This document shows positions 19,890 through 32,889 of a DNA stretch of 64,000 nucleotides, in pieces. Origin of the DNA: Telopea speciosissima (taxonomy: Eukaryota > Streptophyta > Magnoliopsida > Proteales > Proteaceae). Made by a program: the position numbers and the translations under genes. The stretch's first letter is position 1. Each line of letters opens with the position of its first letter. Below the pieces are notes generated by a model. The model saw only the letters and a list, made by a program, of their open reading frames with translations, made no database searches and had not been told where the DNA came from. The DNA lies in NCBI RefSeq assembly GCF_018873765.1, contig NC_057923.1:6522413-6586412 (forward strand), in the 5' to 3' direction.

Positions 19890-22541
19890 AAAAAGGAAAA
19901 AGACAAAAGAAAAATGAGAAACAAATAGAAAAATGAAAGATAATAAGAGGAAATTGGCACAAACCAACTCGTCTGGAGAATCTCAGCTAAAGGTAAGAAG
20001 GATAGTAATAAAATGGACCAGCGATAAGGAAATTTGATTTTAGATCCATCTGTTTTGGAGTTTGGGACATTGACTTGGTGTGTTCATTTTGTAATGGGAA
20101 GAAAGAGGAATAAATTTTAAGGGGAAGATAACTAATTTTCAAATCAATGATAAATAGAGTTTGTAGTGAAATTGTTGTTACAAATCAAATCAGGGGGAAG
20201 ATAATTAATATTGAAATTAAAGGAGAACTAATAAGTGAGAAGATAAACTAATATTGAAATCACAAAAAGAACACTGCTAATCATTCATTTAACTGTTCGA
20301 CTAATTTTGTAAAGTGAACAAGGAGATCAATGGAAACATCGTTACAAATCTCATTATACATAACCTCATACTCCTTGATTTGTACCAATTCCCCTTCCAA
20401 CCAGTAATCTTCTCACTAATATTGAAATCATTGGATAACCAATTCATTTATTCATAACCTTATACTTGATGAGACGGGAGATTGATTGGTTTGGTTTGAT
20501 TTTTGGTCTGGATATCGATCGGTTTGGTTTTCAGCTGGTCCCATCATACTGCAGTCCAAAACCAGTCTAATAAGGATCAGTTAGATTCGGTCCAGATTTT
20601 ATTTGTTGATTTTATCAGTTTGGGCTAGGTTTTGACATCCTTGAGCGACTCCGATTTTAGTATGTATAATCGGTTCAATTGTATACTAGTTCAAATCAAT
20701 TTTAATAGGTTCAATATGACGATTTTATCGATTCAAAACCAAATTGAATTATTTAATAAACAATATCCAAATGGTGAACTAAGGATTTAAGTTTTTTCTT
20801 CACCAATGGTGATTTGATGCCATAGTTGGACACATGGGAGTCGTTCATCATTAACTCCCACACCCTATTGTTCATGGTCTGGATTCTGGAATACCCTTAT
20901 TTAGTCCAATCAGAGTTTTAGATGGGATGGGTGAAGATATTCTCTCTTCACCATAGGTTGATAGAAAGTGGGTCCCAATTAATATTTTATGAGCTCTGTC
21001 ACTGTATGCTAGTATGATATATCAGTGTAATATAATAACTAAGATAGGCCCAGCTAGTCAGATGTACCTCTTTGGGTGGGCTTGATCTTGGTTAATGTTT
21101 ATTTGATTTTGGGCCTCAAATATAAGACTGGGCTAAGATGGGTTGGGTCAAATGAAACATGTGGGCCTTTTGAAATTAAAAACTGCTAGGCATGCATGTG
21201 CCTACTCACCTTGGTGCAAGGATTTAAAAACCGGATCGGGCGAATCGGCCAAGCTTTGATCCCCCATTCCTACCGTTCCTGAGCTGGCGATCCATACATG
21301 GTTTCTAGGGTTCAGGCGAAATCTGATGGATTCCGGCTGATTCCGTTCAATCCGGAACGATATCGAAGCGGAATTGGCTGGACCTGATTCAAATACCGAT
21401 TCCTTGTTTTAAAAACCTACCTTGGTGGAACATGTTTGAACTGAATATAGTCTAGAAGCCACCCTTTTTGATTTGAAGTTGGTTGCAATTTGTAGGAGTA
21501 GTTGATTAGTTTTCCAGTTGTGGTACTTATTAAAGCTGATTTTCTTTGGTCCTTTAATCTAAGTAGAGTATAGTCAAAAAGGTTAAAAGGAAAAGACCAA
21601 AGAAGTGATAGATGGGAGGGAAGGTATAATCCTTTTGGGTCAAACCAAGATTTTTACAGTTTAGGTGGCTTAACCAACAAACACATGATTAATCTCCTTT
21701 TGGTCGGTCTATGTAGTCTTGGCAAATGAGACACACACCCTTTGAGAAAATTTGGTGCCTGAATTGTCAAAAAAAATTAGGTTTCCAGAAGTATAATAAG
21801 AATTTAACTATAAGGACTTGACTCTGCTTCTCCCTATCCTTCTTTTCCCCTAAACTCTCTCTCTCTCAATCAAAAATTGAGTCAAACATGGAGGGTTTGG
21901 TGAGTGGAACTTGGGGGTGTCAAAATGCAAGACGAACCGGTGAAACCGGTCCAAATCGGCCCAAACTAGCCCGAACCAAACCGTTCCTTATTGAATGATT
22001 TGCAGATTTGGGTATTCCAAAACTGAATTGAAATCGAAACTGATAATAGCCCAAAACTCATTAGAAAAGAAAAAACATATTTTTTTTCATAATTTATATA
22101 TACATATACATGTCAAACTGGACCCTAACTAGACCGAAATCAACATAAAAACAAACGGATAAGAACCCGAAACAAAATCGAAATGCGATGAAGGTCAACA
22201 GTAGCAGCTTGATAGGTTATTTGTCAAATTTGCAAAATTTCAGACTCAAATTCAACCAAAAACACCCTCTCTCTCAAGACTTGATCAGAAATTGAGTTAA
22301 GCATGGAGGGTTTGGTGGGTTGAACTTGAACAGGTTGGCTTGAATGTTGCCACTCCTAGGCAAAGGTTTAAAGGTTGTTCAGCACAGCCCAAGTCCAACC
22401 TTGGAACTTACTGCCAAGCCCAGTATCTTTTGGACCAAAATAAGACTGAAGAAATTTTTCGGACCCATTTAGGTTTTTTTTTTTTATGTGAGGGCCAGTA
22501 AAAGTTGCTTCTCTCAACCCCCTCCCCACCATCACAATTAA
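19890..22541. other. Intergenic repeats without a gene
   Basis: AT-rich DNA with old repeats. 19600-19650 and 19985-20035 are near-identical direct copies (GGTAAGAAGGATAGTAATAA). 20470-20650 and 21900-22160 are GGTTTGGTT/AACCGGTCC-rich hAT-type remnants; the second opens GGGGTGTCAAAA. 21215-21420 has TTTAAAAACC at both ends in inverted orientation. A copy of ATTGAGT...CATGGAGGGTTTGGT occurs at about 21875 and again at 22288. No exon is recognised. Confidence 0.4.
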
Positions 22542-22875
22542 GGCTCTGTTTGGTTGCAAGGGGAATTAAAGGGAAGGGAAAGGAAAATTTTCAAACCTAA
22601 AAAAGAAACATTTGTAATCATTATCCCATGTGATTGTATAAATTACTTAAATTTCTTACCATGTCTAGTAATGATACATTTTACAAGTAATATTTATTTT
22701 ACATTTTAAACCAAAGGAAATTGGATGTAAAGTAAAGTAAAATTTAATAATCAAATATGGAATGATTTGAAGTTAGTGATATTATCACATGGGGTAATGA
22801 TTACACAAATTTCTTTTTTAAATATAAAAATTTCACTTCCATTCCCTTTATTTCCCCTAGCAAGCAAACGGAGCC
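22542..22875. mobile_element. Tourist-type (PIF/Harbinger) MITE, 334 bp
   Basis: The left end is GGCTCTGTTTGGTTGCAAGG and the right end, inverted, is GGCTCCGTTTGCTTGCTAGG. TAA lies immediately outside both ends (22539-22541 and 22876-22878). Size, ends and 3-bp TAA duplication define a Tourist-like MITE. Degraded relatives lie at 5110-5440 and 33640-33795. It has no coding capacity. Confidence 0.85.
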
Positions 22876-22979
22876 TAAGGGATCACTTCAATGAAATATA
22901 ACTCATAGCACACATAGAACATATTTCTAACAAAAGTTGACCACAAAAAAATTTCAAATTGGTCACTATGTCTAAGTTC

Positions 22980-23394
22980 ACAAACATGGTAAACTATATT
23001 TGGTCGGCTGGAGTAGATGAATTTATCTGTTTGGTTTAAAGACAATCCGGTCTATCCAGTTAGTTTTGAGTCAATCCGGTCTATTATCTTGAATTTGGGT
23101 TTCTAGAAACTGGCAAAAATCAAAACCAACTGGATAGACCGGATTGACTCAAACTGGAAAACCCTATAAAATCGATACAATTAACATTATTATTATTTTT
23201 TTAATGTATAGCAAACAAATATGTTATAAGAGAAACCATTTAAAAAAAAACAAAAAAGACCGAAACAAATCAGACTGAACTGAAACCGATCAAAAACTTT
23301 ATTGGACCTATTTGGTGTGGTTCAATATACTCATAAAATTGAAAAAAACCAAACCAAACCAAACCAAACCGACCCAACCATTTGACAACCCTAA
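22980..23394. repeat. hAT-type repeat remnant with internal inverted repeat
   Basis: The right end TTTGACAACCCTAA resembles the hAT-type ends described at 32890. The interior contains CAATCCGGTCTATCCAGTT near 23044 and an inverted copy, AACTGGATAGACCGGATTG, near 23128. A four-fold AAACC run follows at 23350. The left border is not clear. Confidence 0.45.
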
Positions 23395-23543
23395 TCCCCT
23401 ATCGATGAATTTTCCATCCTAAGACGGAAATATTGGATGGGCATGACATGTAATGCAATCATGTTTAGGGCTTAACTTTGGCTCCAAGGTCCGACCGCAA
23501 TAACCCATTTTTAATCTTCATATAGATTAAGAGAGAGAGAGAG

Positions 23544-23645
23544 AGTTGTTACCATTATGATTAATTATAGTAATTACTACTACTAATCTCTGATATTCGA
23601 GTTGTTATCATTATGACTAATTGTAGTAATTACTACTACTAATCT
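23544..23645. repeat. Tandem duplication of about 62 bp
   Basis: Two direct copies of a unit reading GTTGTTACCATTATGA...GTAATTACTACTACTAATCTC, with a few changes. They directly follow a short GA run at 23529-23544. Confidence 0.7.
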
Positions 23646-25787
23646 CTCATTGGACACAAATCATTTCTGGCTTGGAAATAGGAATTGAAGGACAAGGCCG
23701 GACAATACCAATGTGAACTTAGTATGGGCCCACATAGAAAAAACCCAGATGGCAACCCGATAGTGACATGTGACCCACCCATATAACGAACCCAACAATG
23801 GTACATAACTAAAGTTTCTTTAGCGCAGTCAGTGGAAACACGGAAAAAAAGAGATGATGGGTTAGCTAGGCGTCATTGTTGGGCCTCCACTAAACACCCA
23901 CACATGTGATGTTGTTGACTTTTCTAAATAAACATTGCTGAAATGTCAACCAACTTCATCATTTTGTCATTTGGGAAAGTTGTTCAAGTGACTTCTCCGC
24001 CTAGCCATCTCTTATTCTCTTTTATGAAACAATTTTATGAAAGAAAGTCCTCCATGATGGAGTGTAGCGCCCATGCTCAGATACAGAGGGGGTGAAATGA
24101 CTATCTCACTCCATGAAAGGTAAAAATCCCACCCAATGATGCCAATGCGGGGCTTTCTAATTAGCCCCCTCACACGAGCAAGAGCCATGCTACCTATAGA
24201 GAACACCAACCCAAATTATATATATAGGATCTTGTTTTCCTTCACGTATGGTGAAAGAGGAATTCCCTCATCATCATGGTTTAAAAAAATGATATCGAAT
24301 CAAATTCATCGATTGATCCATATATGATACAGTGAGTGTGCTCCAAGACCTATAATAGGAGTGGAATTTAGTTTCACATTGGTACACTTATAAGAACCTG
24401 ATGTGAGCAAGGTTATGAGCTTGAGAAGGATCTCTCCACTCTAAAGTCTCTAAAGCTCGGGCTTTTGGTTGGATGTCATCAAATGGTTTTAGAGCGAGTT
24501 GTCCGTGCATCAGCCATATATGCAATGAATGCACTCTTTGACCAAAAATATGATGAGAATTTAGTTTGATATTGATTGGATAGTGTGTGTCTGCTAGACT
24601 TATAATCTTGGAATCACCTCTTCACTGTAAAACTCGGGCTTTTAGTTGGACGTCATTAATAGTCTAATGGACCACGCAATTTTCCTATCCACAAATTTTT
24701 AGTCCATCGGTTACAATTATAAATTGAAGAAACTTTTGCAACAACTAGGGTGAAGAGAGAATCTCTTCATCCAAGGTAATTTTAAGCTGTGATTGGAATC
24801 TTAGAATACTGAATATCATCATTAACTCCTACATCTATTCATGAAAATCCAAAATACCCTTTCCTGGTCCAATCGAAACATCAGATCTGATTGGTTAAAA
24901 GATTCTCTCTTCCTCATGGGTGTAGAGAACCTCGAGTCATTGCTACCTTTTCTGGCTTCATTCATTTTTGGGTGAATGAATGCCATCCTTTTTTGAGGCT
25001 CAATCGCAATAACTTCAATTGCTTGAATTAGTGTGATAAAATTGGATTGCGGTTTGACGCTAGGGCTTTGGAAGCCCTAACATTTGGTTCGTCCAATCTT
25101 GCGCAAAGGACCCAGACCTACCTACTCTACCTCAAAAGGCACAGAAAAATAAAAGGTCAGACTAGCTAGAGCATGATTCAGCTAGGGCGGAACCATTGTT
25201 TCAAAAATTGAAATTGAATCAATCAAATCGGTCAATTCATAGCAGAATTAGTCATTAGAGATCTCAATTGCAGCATATTTGACATAACCGATTCTAAGGT
25301 TTTAATCATGAGAATTTGATTTTTAGATTTGAAGAGCAATTCTAAGGTTTTTGGGATCGCAGATTTCTATTTTATTAACCTTGGGTGGAACCATTGGATT
25401 TGAAAAGTGGAGTATGAGAGTAAATTAATTAATTGGGATGCATTTGTGGCCTCTCATTGGATTACGGGAAAAATTTATATTAAACATTTTTGCCTTCAAA
25501 GCTATCGATATTATACTATATTTTGACAAATTTTACCCTTTGTCCATGCCATATCATCAATCCGATATCAGTCAAATATCGTATCATCAATTCAATACGA
25601 ACTACGAAAACCCTGCTCATTTGGAGTTTAGAAAACACTTCCTCTTGTATTAATATTAATATTCAAAAAATATATATAACGTAGTATTACAAATCAATTA
25701 TGACAAATTCTATTACGATAAAATCTAATAAACATTGAACCGAGTTTCCCTTCATTCCTGGAGAAGGGCATCGGTACCACTACCATG
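23646..25787. other. Intergenic stretch
   Basis: No gene is seen. A foldback-family relative lies at about 24060-24215, with GGGGTGAAATGACTATCTCACT and a closing ATAGAGAACACC. The rest is AT-rich unique-looking DNA. Confidence 0.35.
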
Positions 25788-27020
25788 TAGGGGTATCAAT
25801 TTAGGATCAGAATCGGTAATCGGAACCGATCTAGATTGACAAAAATCAGAATTGGACCACCCAATAGTTTATTGAGACGGATCTGATCCTAGTGATATAC
25901 TATTGATCTGGGCCGATTCTAGTCCTAGTCTCCCAACGAGTCTAGAATCGATAGCGCATTAAGGACCCGGTAGCACCGGAACCGTTGGAACTGGATGATA
26001 TATAAACAAATTGAATGGGAAATTAGATCTCTAAAACCCTAAAAGGCTTTAAACCCTAATCTTAGGGGTGCAAGTTTGGCCCTGTTGGCCCGAACCCACC
26101 CTGGCCCGCCCTGAGCCCGAACAGGGTTTGGGCTGAGATATTTGGCCCTGAGGGCGGGTCAGGGCTAGAAATTTCTGGCCCTGAGTTAGGGTCGGGTCGG
26201 GTTAGGGTTGAAGCCTCGAGCTAAGCTTGGCCCGGCCCGGCCCGACCCGACCCTGATTTAAGTTATACTATAAAATATATATTGACAAAATTTATACATT
26301 ATAAACTTTAAATTTCACCCACATTTCTTTATATAATATATTATATATGAAGATAATAAGTGTTATAATATAATTTATTATATTATTATTTTATGTAAAA
26401 TTAATAATGTTCTTTCCAGCCCATTCCAGCCCATGCATTTCTTTCCCCCTCCTCATGATCAAGGCCAATCAGGGTCGGCCTGACCCGACCCTGAGGGCGG
26501 GTCAGGGTTGGATTTTTCTGGCCCTGAATCAGGGTCGGGTCGGGCCTGGGCCCAGTTAAGGGGACTTAGGGTTAGGCTAGGGTTTTATAAAGCCCGGCCC
26601 AACCCGACCCTGTTGCAGCCCTACCTAATCTATTAATAACATTACATTGTTTGGGACTTTTAACTGGCGCTCTTTTGTTGTTCTTTAAGTCATAAGTATA
26701 TGAGTTGAGTTTGAGATGAAAATTATGAACTCTTAAAACTAGTATATGAATCAATGTCTTTATTTTAAGCTCTAAAAAACTATATCTATGTATAATGAAG
26801 CTCCCGTTTTCCTAGAGAAACTCTCATTGTCCTTGTTTTGGGATCAATAATGTTTGAAATCGATTAAAAATCAGAACTAGACCACCCATTAGTTAACGGT
26901 CCTGGGTCTCAGATTTGGATCCAATAAGCTTATTGGTCCGGTTATGATCTTGACACCTTAGAGCCGAAATCACTAAGAATCCGGACCCTTAATCTAGAAT
27001 CGAACCAATTGACACCCCTA
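25788..27020. mobile_element. hAT-type element (TAGGGGTATCAA ends) carrying a nested element
   Basis: The left end TAGGGGTATCAA and right end TTGACACCCCTA are inverted. Eight bases outside match in seven positions: CTACCATG at 25780-25787 and CTACCATA at 27021-27028. An 8-bp duplication is the hAT hallmark. Removing the inner element at 26063-26623 leaves about 660 bp rich in GGATC/CCGAT words. No transposase is seen. Confidence 0.75.
26063..26623. mobile_element. hAT-type MITE (TAGGGGTGCAA ends), nested, 561 bp
   Basis: The ends TAGGGGTGCAAG and TTGCAGCCCTA are inverted, and the exact 8-bp duplication CCTAATCT flanks both sides (26055-26062, 26624-26631). The interior is full of GGCCCTGA/GGGTCGGG words. 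It inserted into the element at 25788-27020 and is therefore younger. A 263-bp relative lies at 29765. Confidence 0.85.
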
Positions 27021-27673
27021 CTACCATAGATGCCTATGTGGTCCTTGTACGAGGTCGCTCCTTGGGAATCCCCTGGCCACCCACATGAGATCCCGAGGAC
27101 CCATAGAGGAGGCAATGGATCTCAGGGGTTTAAGGTTTTTTTAAGAATAACATTGGCTCGAAATTCGAACCAAATTAAGAAGAATCGAGATCAATCTCAA
27201 CCAATTTTTGATCCGGATCAAACCGATCCTATCCAATGCTTAAAATCCGAAAAAGGAAATATAAAAAATGGATAAAGTTCAAGGAAGTGTTGGCGCATGC
27301 GTATTGGAATGGGAGCCCTACCGAAAGTTGGGGACTTGGGGAGGTGCAGAGTTTTGGAAAAACATAATGGGCAGCGTGTGTCTAATATATATCTCTTTTA
27401 TGCCGTTCATGCCCTGAGTACAGGTATGGGTAAGATTTTTTATTAGTGATTACGAGGTCAAGCCTCTCATGACTTATGCATGAGAGCGCATGGGAATGAT
27501 ACCCGCCATATCCTTTATCATTTAGCTCGTCTCCAGGAAGCCCAGTACGTTTAGGGTGTAGTCAGCCGTTGGCCTATGTCATACACATTGTAAGTGTGCA
27601 TCGAGATATGTGTGGTACAACTTAATTGCTGGATGTCTCCTGGCAGCACCCTGGGTACTGAACTCCCTGGAGA

Positions 27674-28109
27674 TAGGGTTGTAAATGGATAATCGAAAAT
27701 CCAAATTGGATCCGCATCTGTATCTGTTTAGAGGCATTCGTATTCGATTAGAGATATCCGGAAAAAAATTCGAATACTCCGATAAAAATCCGAATCCAAA
27801 TACTTAATTATAAAAAATTAAGTAAATAACAATCTTGAGGATTTTTGAAGATTCAACAGGTTCTAGAATATGAGGAAAAGAGAATCATGATAAAAAAACT
27901 ATGGATTGAGAGTGAATTGTATCCACTAGGGGGAGGAAGGTTCGGGTTACACAAGGCAGAGGTATAAACGGATGGTCGAAAATCCGAATCTGATCCGCAT
28001 CCGAATCCATCCAAATCCGTTTAGAGGTATCCGTATTCGACCAAAAAATATTCGAATCCGATTACATCTGATCCGTATCTGAGCCGAATTCGATCCATTT
28101 ACAAGCCTA
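27674..28109. mobile_element. hAT-type MITE (TAGGGTTGTAAATGG ends), 436 bp
   Basis: The left end TAGGGTTGTAAATGG and right end CCATTTACAAGCCTA are inverted. The exact 8-bp duplication CCTGGAGA is at 27666-27673 and 28110-28117. The interior repeats TCCGAATCC/GGATATCCG words. It is non-coding. A truncated relative ends at 34542. Confidence 0.85.
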
Positions 28110-28117
28110 CCTGGAGA

Positions 28118-29764
28118 CGATCCTGATCCTTATTACACTTAATTTTTCTCACTTTATTTTTTTCCTTCAATTTATTTTTTCTCATCAACAATCCCATAAA
28201 GAAGTCTTGGTTGTTGGTGAGAGAGTGAAGTGAAAATTGTAACCATTGGATATCTAGAAATGGTCTCATCCCATTTTGGCCTAATTTGGTATGATTTCTA
28301 TTGTGAAAATTATTTGGTTAGATTTTTGCACATATTTTAATGAAAGAGAAATCAAATGGAATAGAAATTTTGAAATAACATAGGAATTGATTCAATTTTG
28401 AAATTGAAATTGATATCACTCTTGCTCTAATGAACATATGGTTAATTTGATGGACAAAACAGTAATTTCATGTTAAAAACAAAAACATCATCCTTCTTCT
28501 TCTAATAATCACACCACCACCACCATCCCCTTGACGGCCCCGTCCTTCTGCCATCACTAGCTACCCTCATCCGAAGAAATATAGAGAATCTACTCTAAAA
28601 AATTGAACTACCAAAATAGATTTCTTTTTCTTGAAATATTTTACATTGATGCACCAAAACAATCATTTTTTTGGCAAAAAATTCTATTTAGTGACTATTT
28701 TATGCAATCAATGCAAATTGAAATAGAAATCATATCAAATCTAGCATTCATCATCAAATTCAATTTTGTAAGAAAATTTTCTGTGGGTGAGTGTTCACCC
28801 TGTGCCTAGACAAAGATGGGGTAAAATGATTGCTCCACCCCCATAAATGGTGGTAATGGCTGTCATGTTGATACTTTCGTGTGCATTCCCATTGGCCTTT
28901 GTGCGTGCATGGGGGTCACACTGCCCATGGAGAACTCTTCCCCTTCAATTTCCATGCACCCCTTGTGCCTTTTTTTCTTGGTCAGTTTTGTTTTTTTTTT
29001 CATGCTTGGTGTTGTAATATAACTACCTATGATTAAGTTAAAACTTAACATGTAAACAAGGAATTTTAGGATCTACTGTCAGTAAAAGTTTAACCTCAAT
29101 ATAATTTGCCACATACCAGATCAAAGCGTCCATCAACCAAAACCGCTCCCCCTGCCCATTTCCCCTCCCCTCCCCTCCCCTTCCCTTTTTTTCTTCTTTC
29201 CAATTATAAACTACACATTCTATACGGTCTCATGCAAGGCACTTTAGTGGAGGCAAGGCTTAAAAACTCGGATCAAATCTGGGAATAATCCCTAGATTCT
29301 GACTTGAATCATTCTAGAATCAATCAAAACTATTCAGAAATTAGTTTGAACTTGGCCTTATTCCTTTGTTTTGTAGAAAGGTTGTTTCCATATTTTGAAC
29401 CCATATCCTAATGGTTGCAAGAGCCCAACTTAACTGTTGCACCAAGGCTCCTCCACTAATCTGGTTCTCAAAAATTGATCAGTCTAATCCAGTTTTTTTG
29501 TCTAAAAAAAAAATAAGTCCACAAGATGATAATAACTCTTAGAAGTTAGCTTTTTTGTTTTTTTGTTTCGATAGAAGAAGTTAGCTAATTCGGGAAGGAC
29601 CAACATTCTAACTATATTAAGAAGAAAACCTAAAAAAAAGAAAGAAAGAAACTATGGTGATTATAATGGGTGAAGGAGATCAAGTCCAACACTCCTCAAA
29701 TTATTTATAGGATTGGCAAAAATAGGGAGAGGGTTCCCTCCAACGCCCATCGTGTACTTTGGAG
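28118..29764. other. Intergenic stretch with a foldback-family element
   Basis: 28780-28945 has the family signature: GAGTGTTCACCCTGTGCCTAG, then GGGGTAAAATGATTGCTCCACC, closing near CATGGAGAACTCTTCC. A CCCCTCCCC run lies at 29160-29180. No exon is recognised in the rest. Confidence 0.4.
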
Positions 29765-30027
29765 TAGGACTGCAATACGGTTGGGTTGGTCCCCTTAGTT
29801 GGGCGCAGGCCTGACCCGACCCTGACTCAGGGTTAGTATAACTTCAAACAAGGTCGGGCCGGACCGGGCCAGGCCAGACTTAACGTGAGACTTCAACCCT
29901 GACTCAAGGTTAGAAATTTTCAGTTCTGACCCGCACTCAGGGCCAAGATATCTCAACCCAAGTCCTGTTCAGGCTCAGGGCAGACTAGGACGGGTTCAAA
30001 CTAACAGGACAAAAACTTGCACCCCTA
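29765..30027. mobile_element. hAT-type MITE (TAGGACTGCAA ends), 263 bp
   Basis: The ends TAGGACTGCAAT and TTGCACCCCTA are inverted. Flanking octamers CTTTGGAG (29757-29764) and GTTTGGAG (30028-30035) match in seven of eight bases. The interior words GGTCGGG and CCTGACTCAGGG tie it to the element at 26063. Confidence 0.75.
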
Positions 30028-30035
30028 GTTTGGAG

Positions 30036-32889
30036 TGTAGGAGGGTGCTATAGTGTTTCAGGTGTGCAATTTGGCCCAAACACTGGTGTCGTAAAAGTCT
30101 TTTCCCTGCAAAAATATTATGGATCGAAGCTTCTCCCTCAACTTTTGAACAAATTCTTCAAATCAGACCCAACAAATTTGATGTTTCCTTTCTATGCATA
30201 TACAACCATAGGAGGTTTCTGTTCCTGGGCTCTATGGGCAGAAATAAGGAAGTACTGAAACCTTTGTAGCTCATCAAGCAACGAGGAATACAGAGAGCTA
30301 TCATTTGTTCTGATTCTCTAGAGAGAATGGTGAAGTTACTTATCATCTATATTATTCACTTAAAACATTTGAAATGTAATCTTTGTCGGTAGAGAATGTG
30401 GTGGGGAGGGGCCAACTCACATACTAGTCTACTACTAGCTAGAGAAGCTAAGTGCTTGGAGACCACTAAATTTGGTACTCTCTTTCACTTCAATTTATTA
30501 TAAATGGTTGGTGGTACATTACTATCTATCACTACAAATGTGTTGTGTTAAGATTAACAAATTATCTCAGTTCATTTCTGCCCTTGGCGCACAAGTAGAC
30601 TCTATCATTTCTTAATTTTCCGTGACGTGGTGATGACTCTGCTACACAATATTAGATATTTGATCAATATGTCAAAAGTTTCAAAACTGATAAAACACGT
30701 TAAATTAAATTTTTTAACCTATTCTATATTAGGCTGTTACAATTTAACGTTCATAAATTAGATCCAACCCCATTACACACTACACAAAAACCTACTAACG
30801 TGAGGCTCCTCATCTCTTGTCCAAATATTAATTCCCATAGAGATATAAGAGCGACCAATCAATTGTCGGGTCGGGTTCAACAAGAGGGACATGGGGCAAT
30901 CGCATGTGCTCGTGGGGACATGCTCTCCTATCATTGGTTGGTTTCACATCCTTCAATCGCAACTCCCGACACAAGGAAAAAGGAAAACAATTGGCTGAGA
31001 ATTAAACTCACACGTGGCATGTTCGTTATTCGACAATTGGCAAAAATGGAACTGAGAAGGTGTTGCTCGGGCCGGGCCAAGTTAGGACCCAGCACCAACG
31101 TCTCAGTCTATATCTTATGCCTATGTCAGAGTGTGAGCTTATGTACTGGTCCGGTGGTCCCTTAAAAAGACAGTTCCGAATCGCCCGCCACCCACAGCGA
31201 CCGTCACATGAATTCAGTCCAAAGTCCAAATCAGTGTTTGCAAACAGAATAAAAAAAAAAAACCAAACCAACGGTTTATTAGTGCCTTAGTGTGTACGAC
31301 ACTTAGAAAATCAATGGCCCAGACCTGGCAATACGGGGAAGATAAAGGTGGACCCACCAAAGAATAGCTCGGGGACAAAGGTCACATGGGGAGAACGTGG
31401 CTTTCCTAAGGATAGCCCAAGTCAGCTAATTGACGGATAAAAAGGCCCAGTCTACGGCCCAAGTGTCGGTTGATTTAAGAGACCGACACATGGCATCTCC
31501 CAAGTTTATCATATTTCCACCTCAGCTTTTTCGATGACCCCATTTGAATTCCGGCGCGGTTTGCGGTTAATTATGAAAGAAAGTAAAACCAAACCATTAA
31601 TTGGAAAATTAAAAAAATAGGAAAAGAATGCTGTCTGGTCATGTGGGCCTTGTAACAGCACGGTGCCAATGGGAATATCTGTAAGAACATTTTGTAAGGG
31701 GTGGGATGGTTATTTTTTGGGGTTGACAAAGGTTGCACACATGCCAAGTGAAGCATCTAATGGTGGAACTGCTTGCAGTATACCGAGATGCGTATAGGTT
31801 GGGATTAGGCACATATCCTAAAATGTCTCATTGGACACTCTTCGGATGGGATGTTCGTAGGAGAGGAACCGAATCCCTCATTACATCACTCCCCATTTTC
31901 GGACAATGGATAGCTAATAGCAGAAGATGGACAACTCATCGTGATACTACTTAATGATGTTCAACCCAAATACCTGAGATAGAGTAACCCTTCCCAAGTT
32001 CATAAACTAGCAAATGCACACTATGCAATCAATATGGGAATAAAACACCTTCCATTCATGGCATTAATGGATCGCAGTCATTGTATCAATATAGGTAATC
32101 TTGATACCATTTTTTAAAACCATAAAGGATATGGTTTTAAAAAATAAAACTAAAAAATATGCATGGAAATGATGGGAAGAAAGGTAGAGTGGCTAGCATC
32201 ACATGCTATTTGTAGACACGTAGTAGTAAAGAAAATAAAGTAATTCATATATATTTATAGCTAGAATGGGGTAAGGAATAAAATATTGAAAGAAAATGAA
32301 AGCCTACTTCAACAGCTTAACTGCCTTAACTAAAATGGCAAGTGGGAAGTTAGTTAGGAGTGGTGAGAAAAGGAAGGACTGTGGGGAGGGGGTGGGGGTG
32401 GAGAAGGGGGGAGAGAATTGGTGTTGTATTGTCAGTTCACACTTAGACAACTAACTACACAGTACTGCACCGACAAAAACCTATGGATTCGGATCGGGTA
32501 ACTACCTTGTAGATCTTGTGGGCCAAAGTTTTTTGATTCCAATTGCGCCGTTTAGGGCACGCTGTAGGTATCTGCAGCCACCTCATTGTAGCCACATGAA
32601 AACAGAGAAGGGACAAAGGACCGTCCGGGACGGTGGCGCCTGCGCCCACCGCCAAAAAAATATAAAAATAAGAAATGAAAGGTGGAAATCTTGCCGCAAA
32701 CTCATTGGCCCCTTGTTGGCACAGAGCAACATTCTTGGAGAGAGAATGCATTCCCAAAAGATAATACGGTAATTTTAATTTAGGGAAGAATTTTTTGTTT
32801 GGGAGTGTGAGCTACTTACTTACCCTTATGTTGTTGCAAGGTCAATGGGAGTGTGCACGAAAGCATTAATAGCATTGGCCATTGAAGAG
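30036..32889. other. Intergenic stretch without recognised gene
   Basis: A 64-codon open frame at 30064-30258 (plus) ends FPFYAYTTIGGFCSWALWAEIRKY-like and looks more protein-like than its surroundings, but I cannot assign it. 31000-31560 is more GC-rich than average and contains mixed repeat text. 32340-32420 is G-rich. No splice-consistent gene could be built. Confidence 0.3.
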
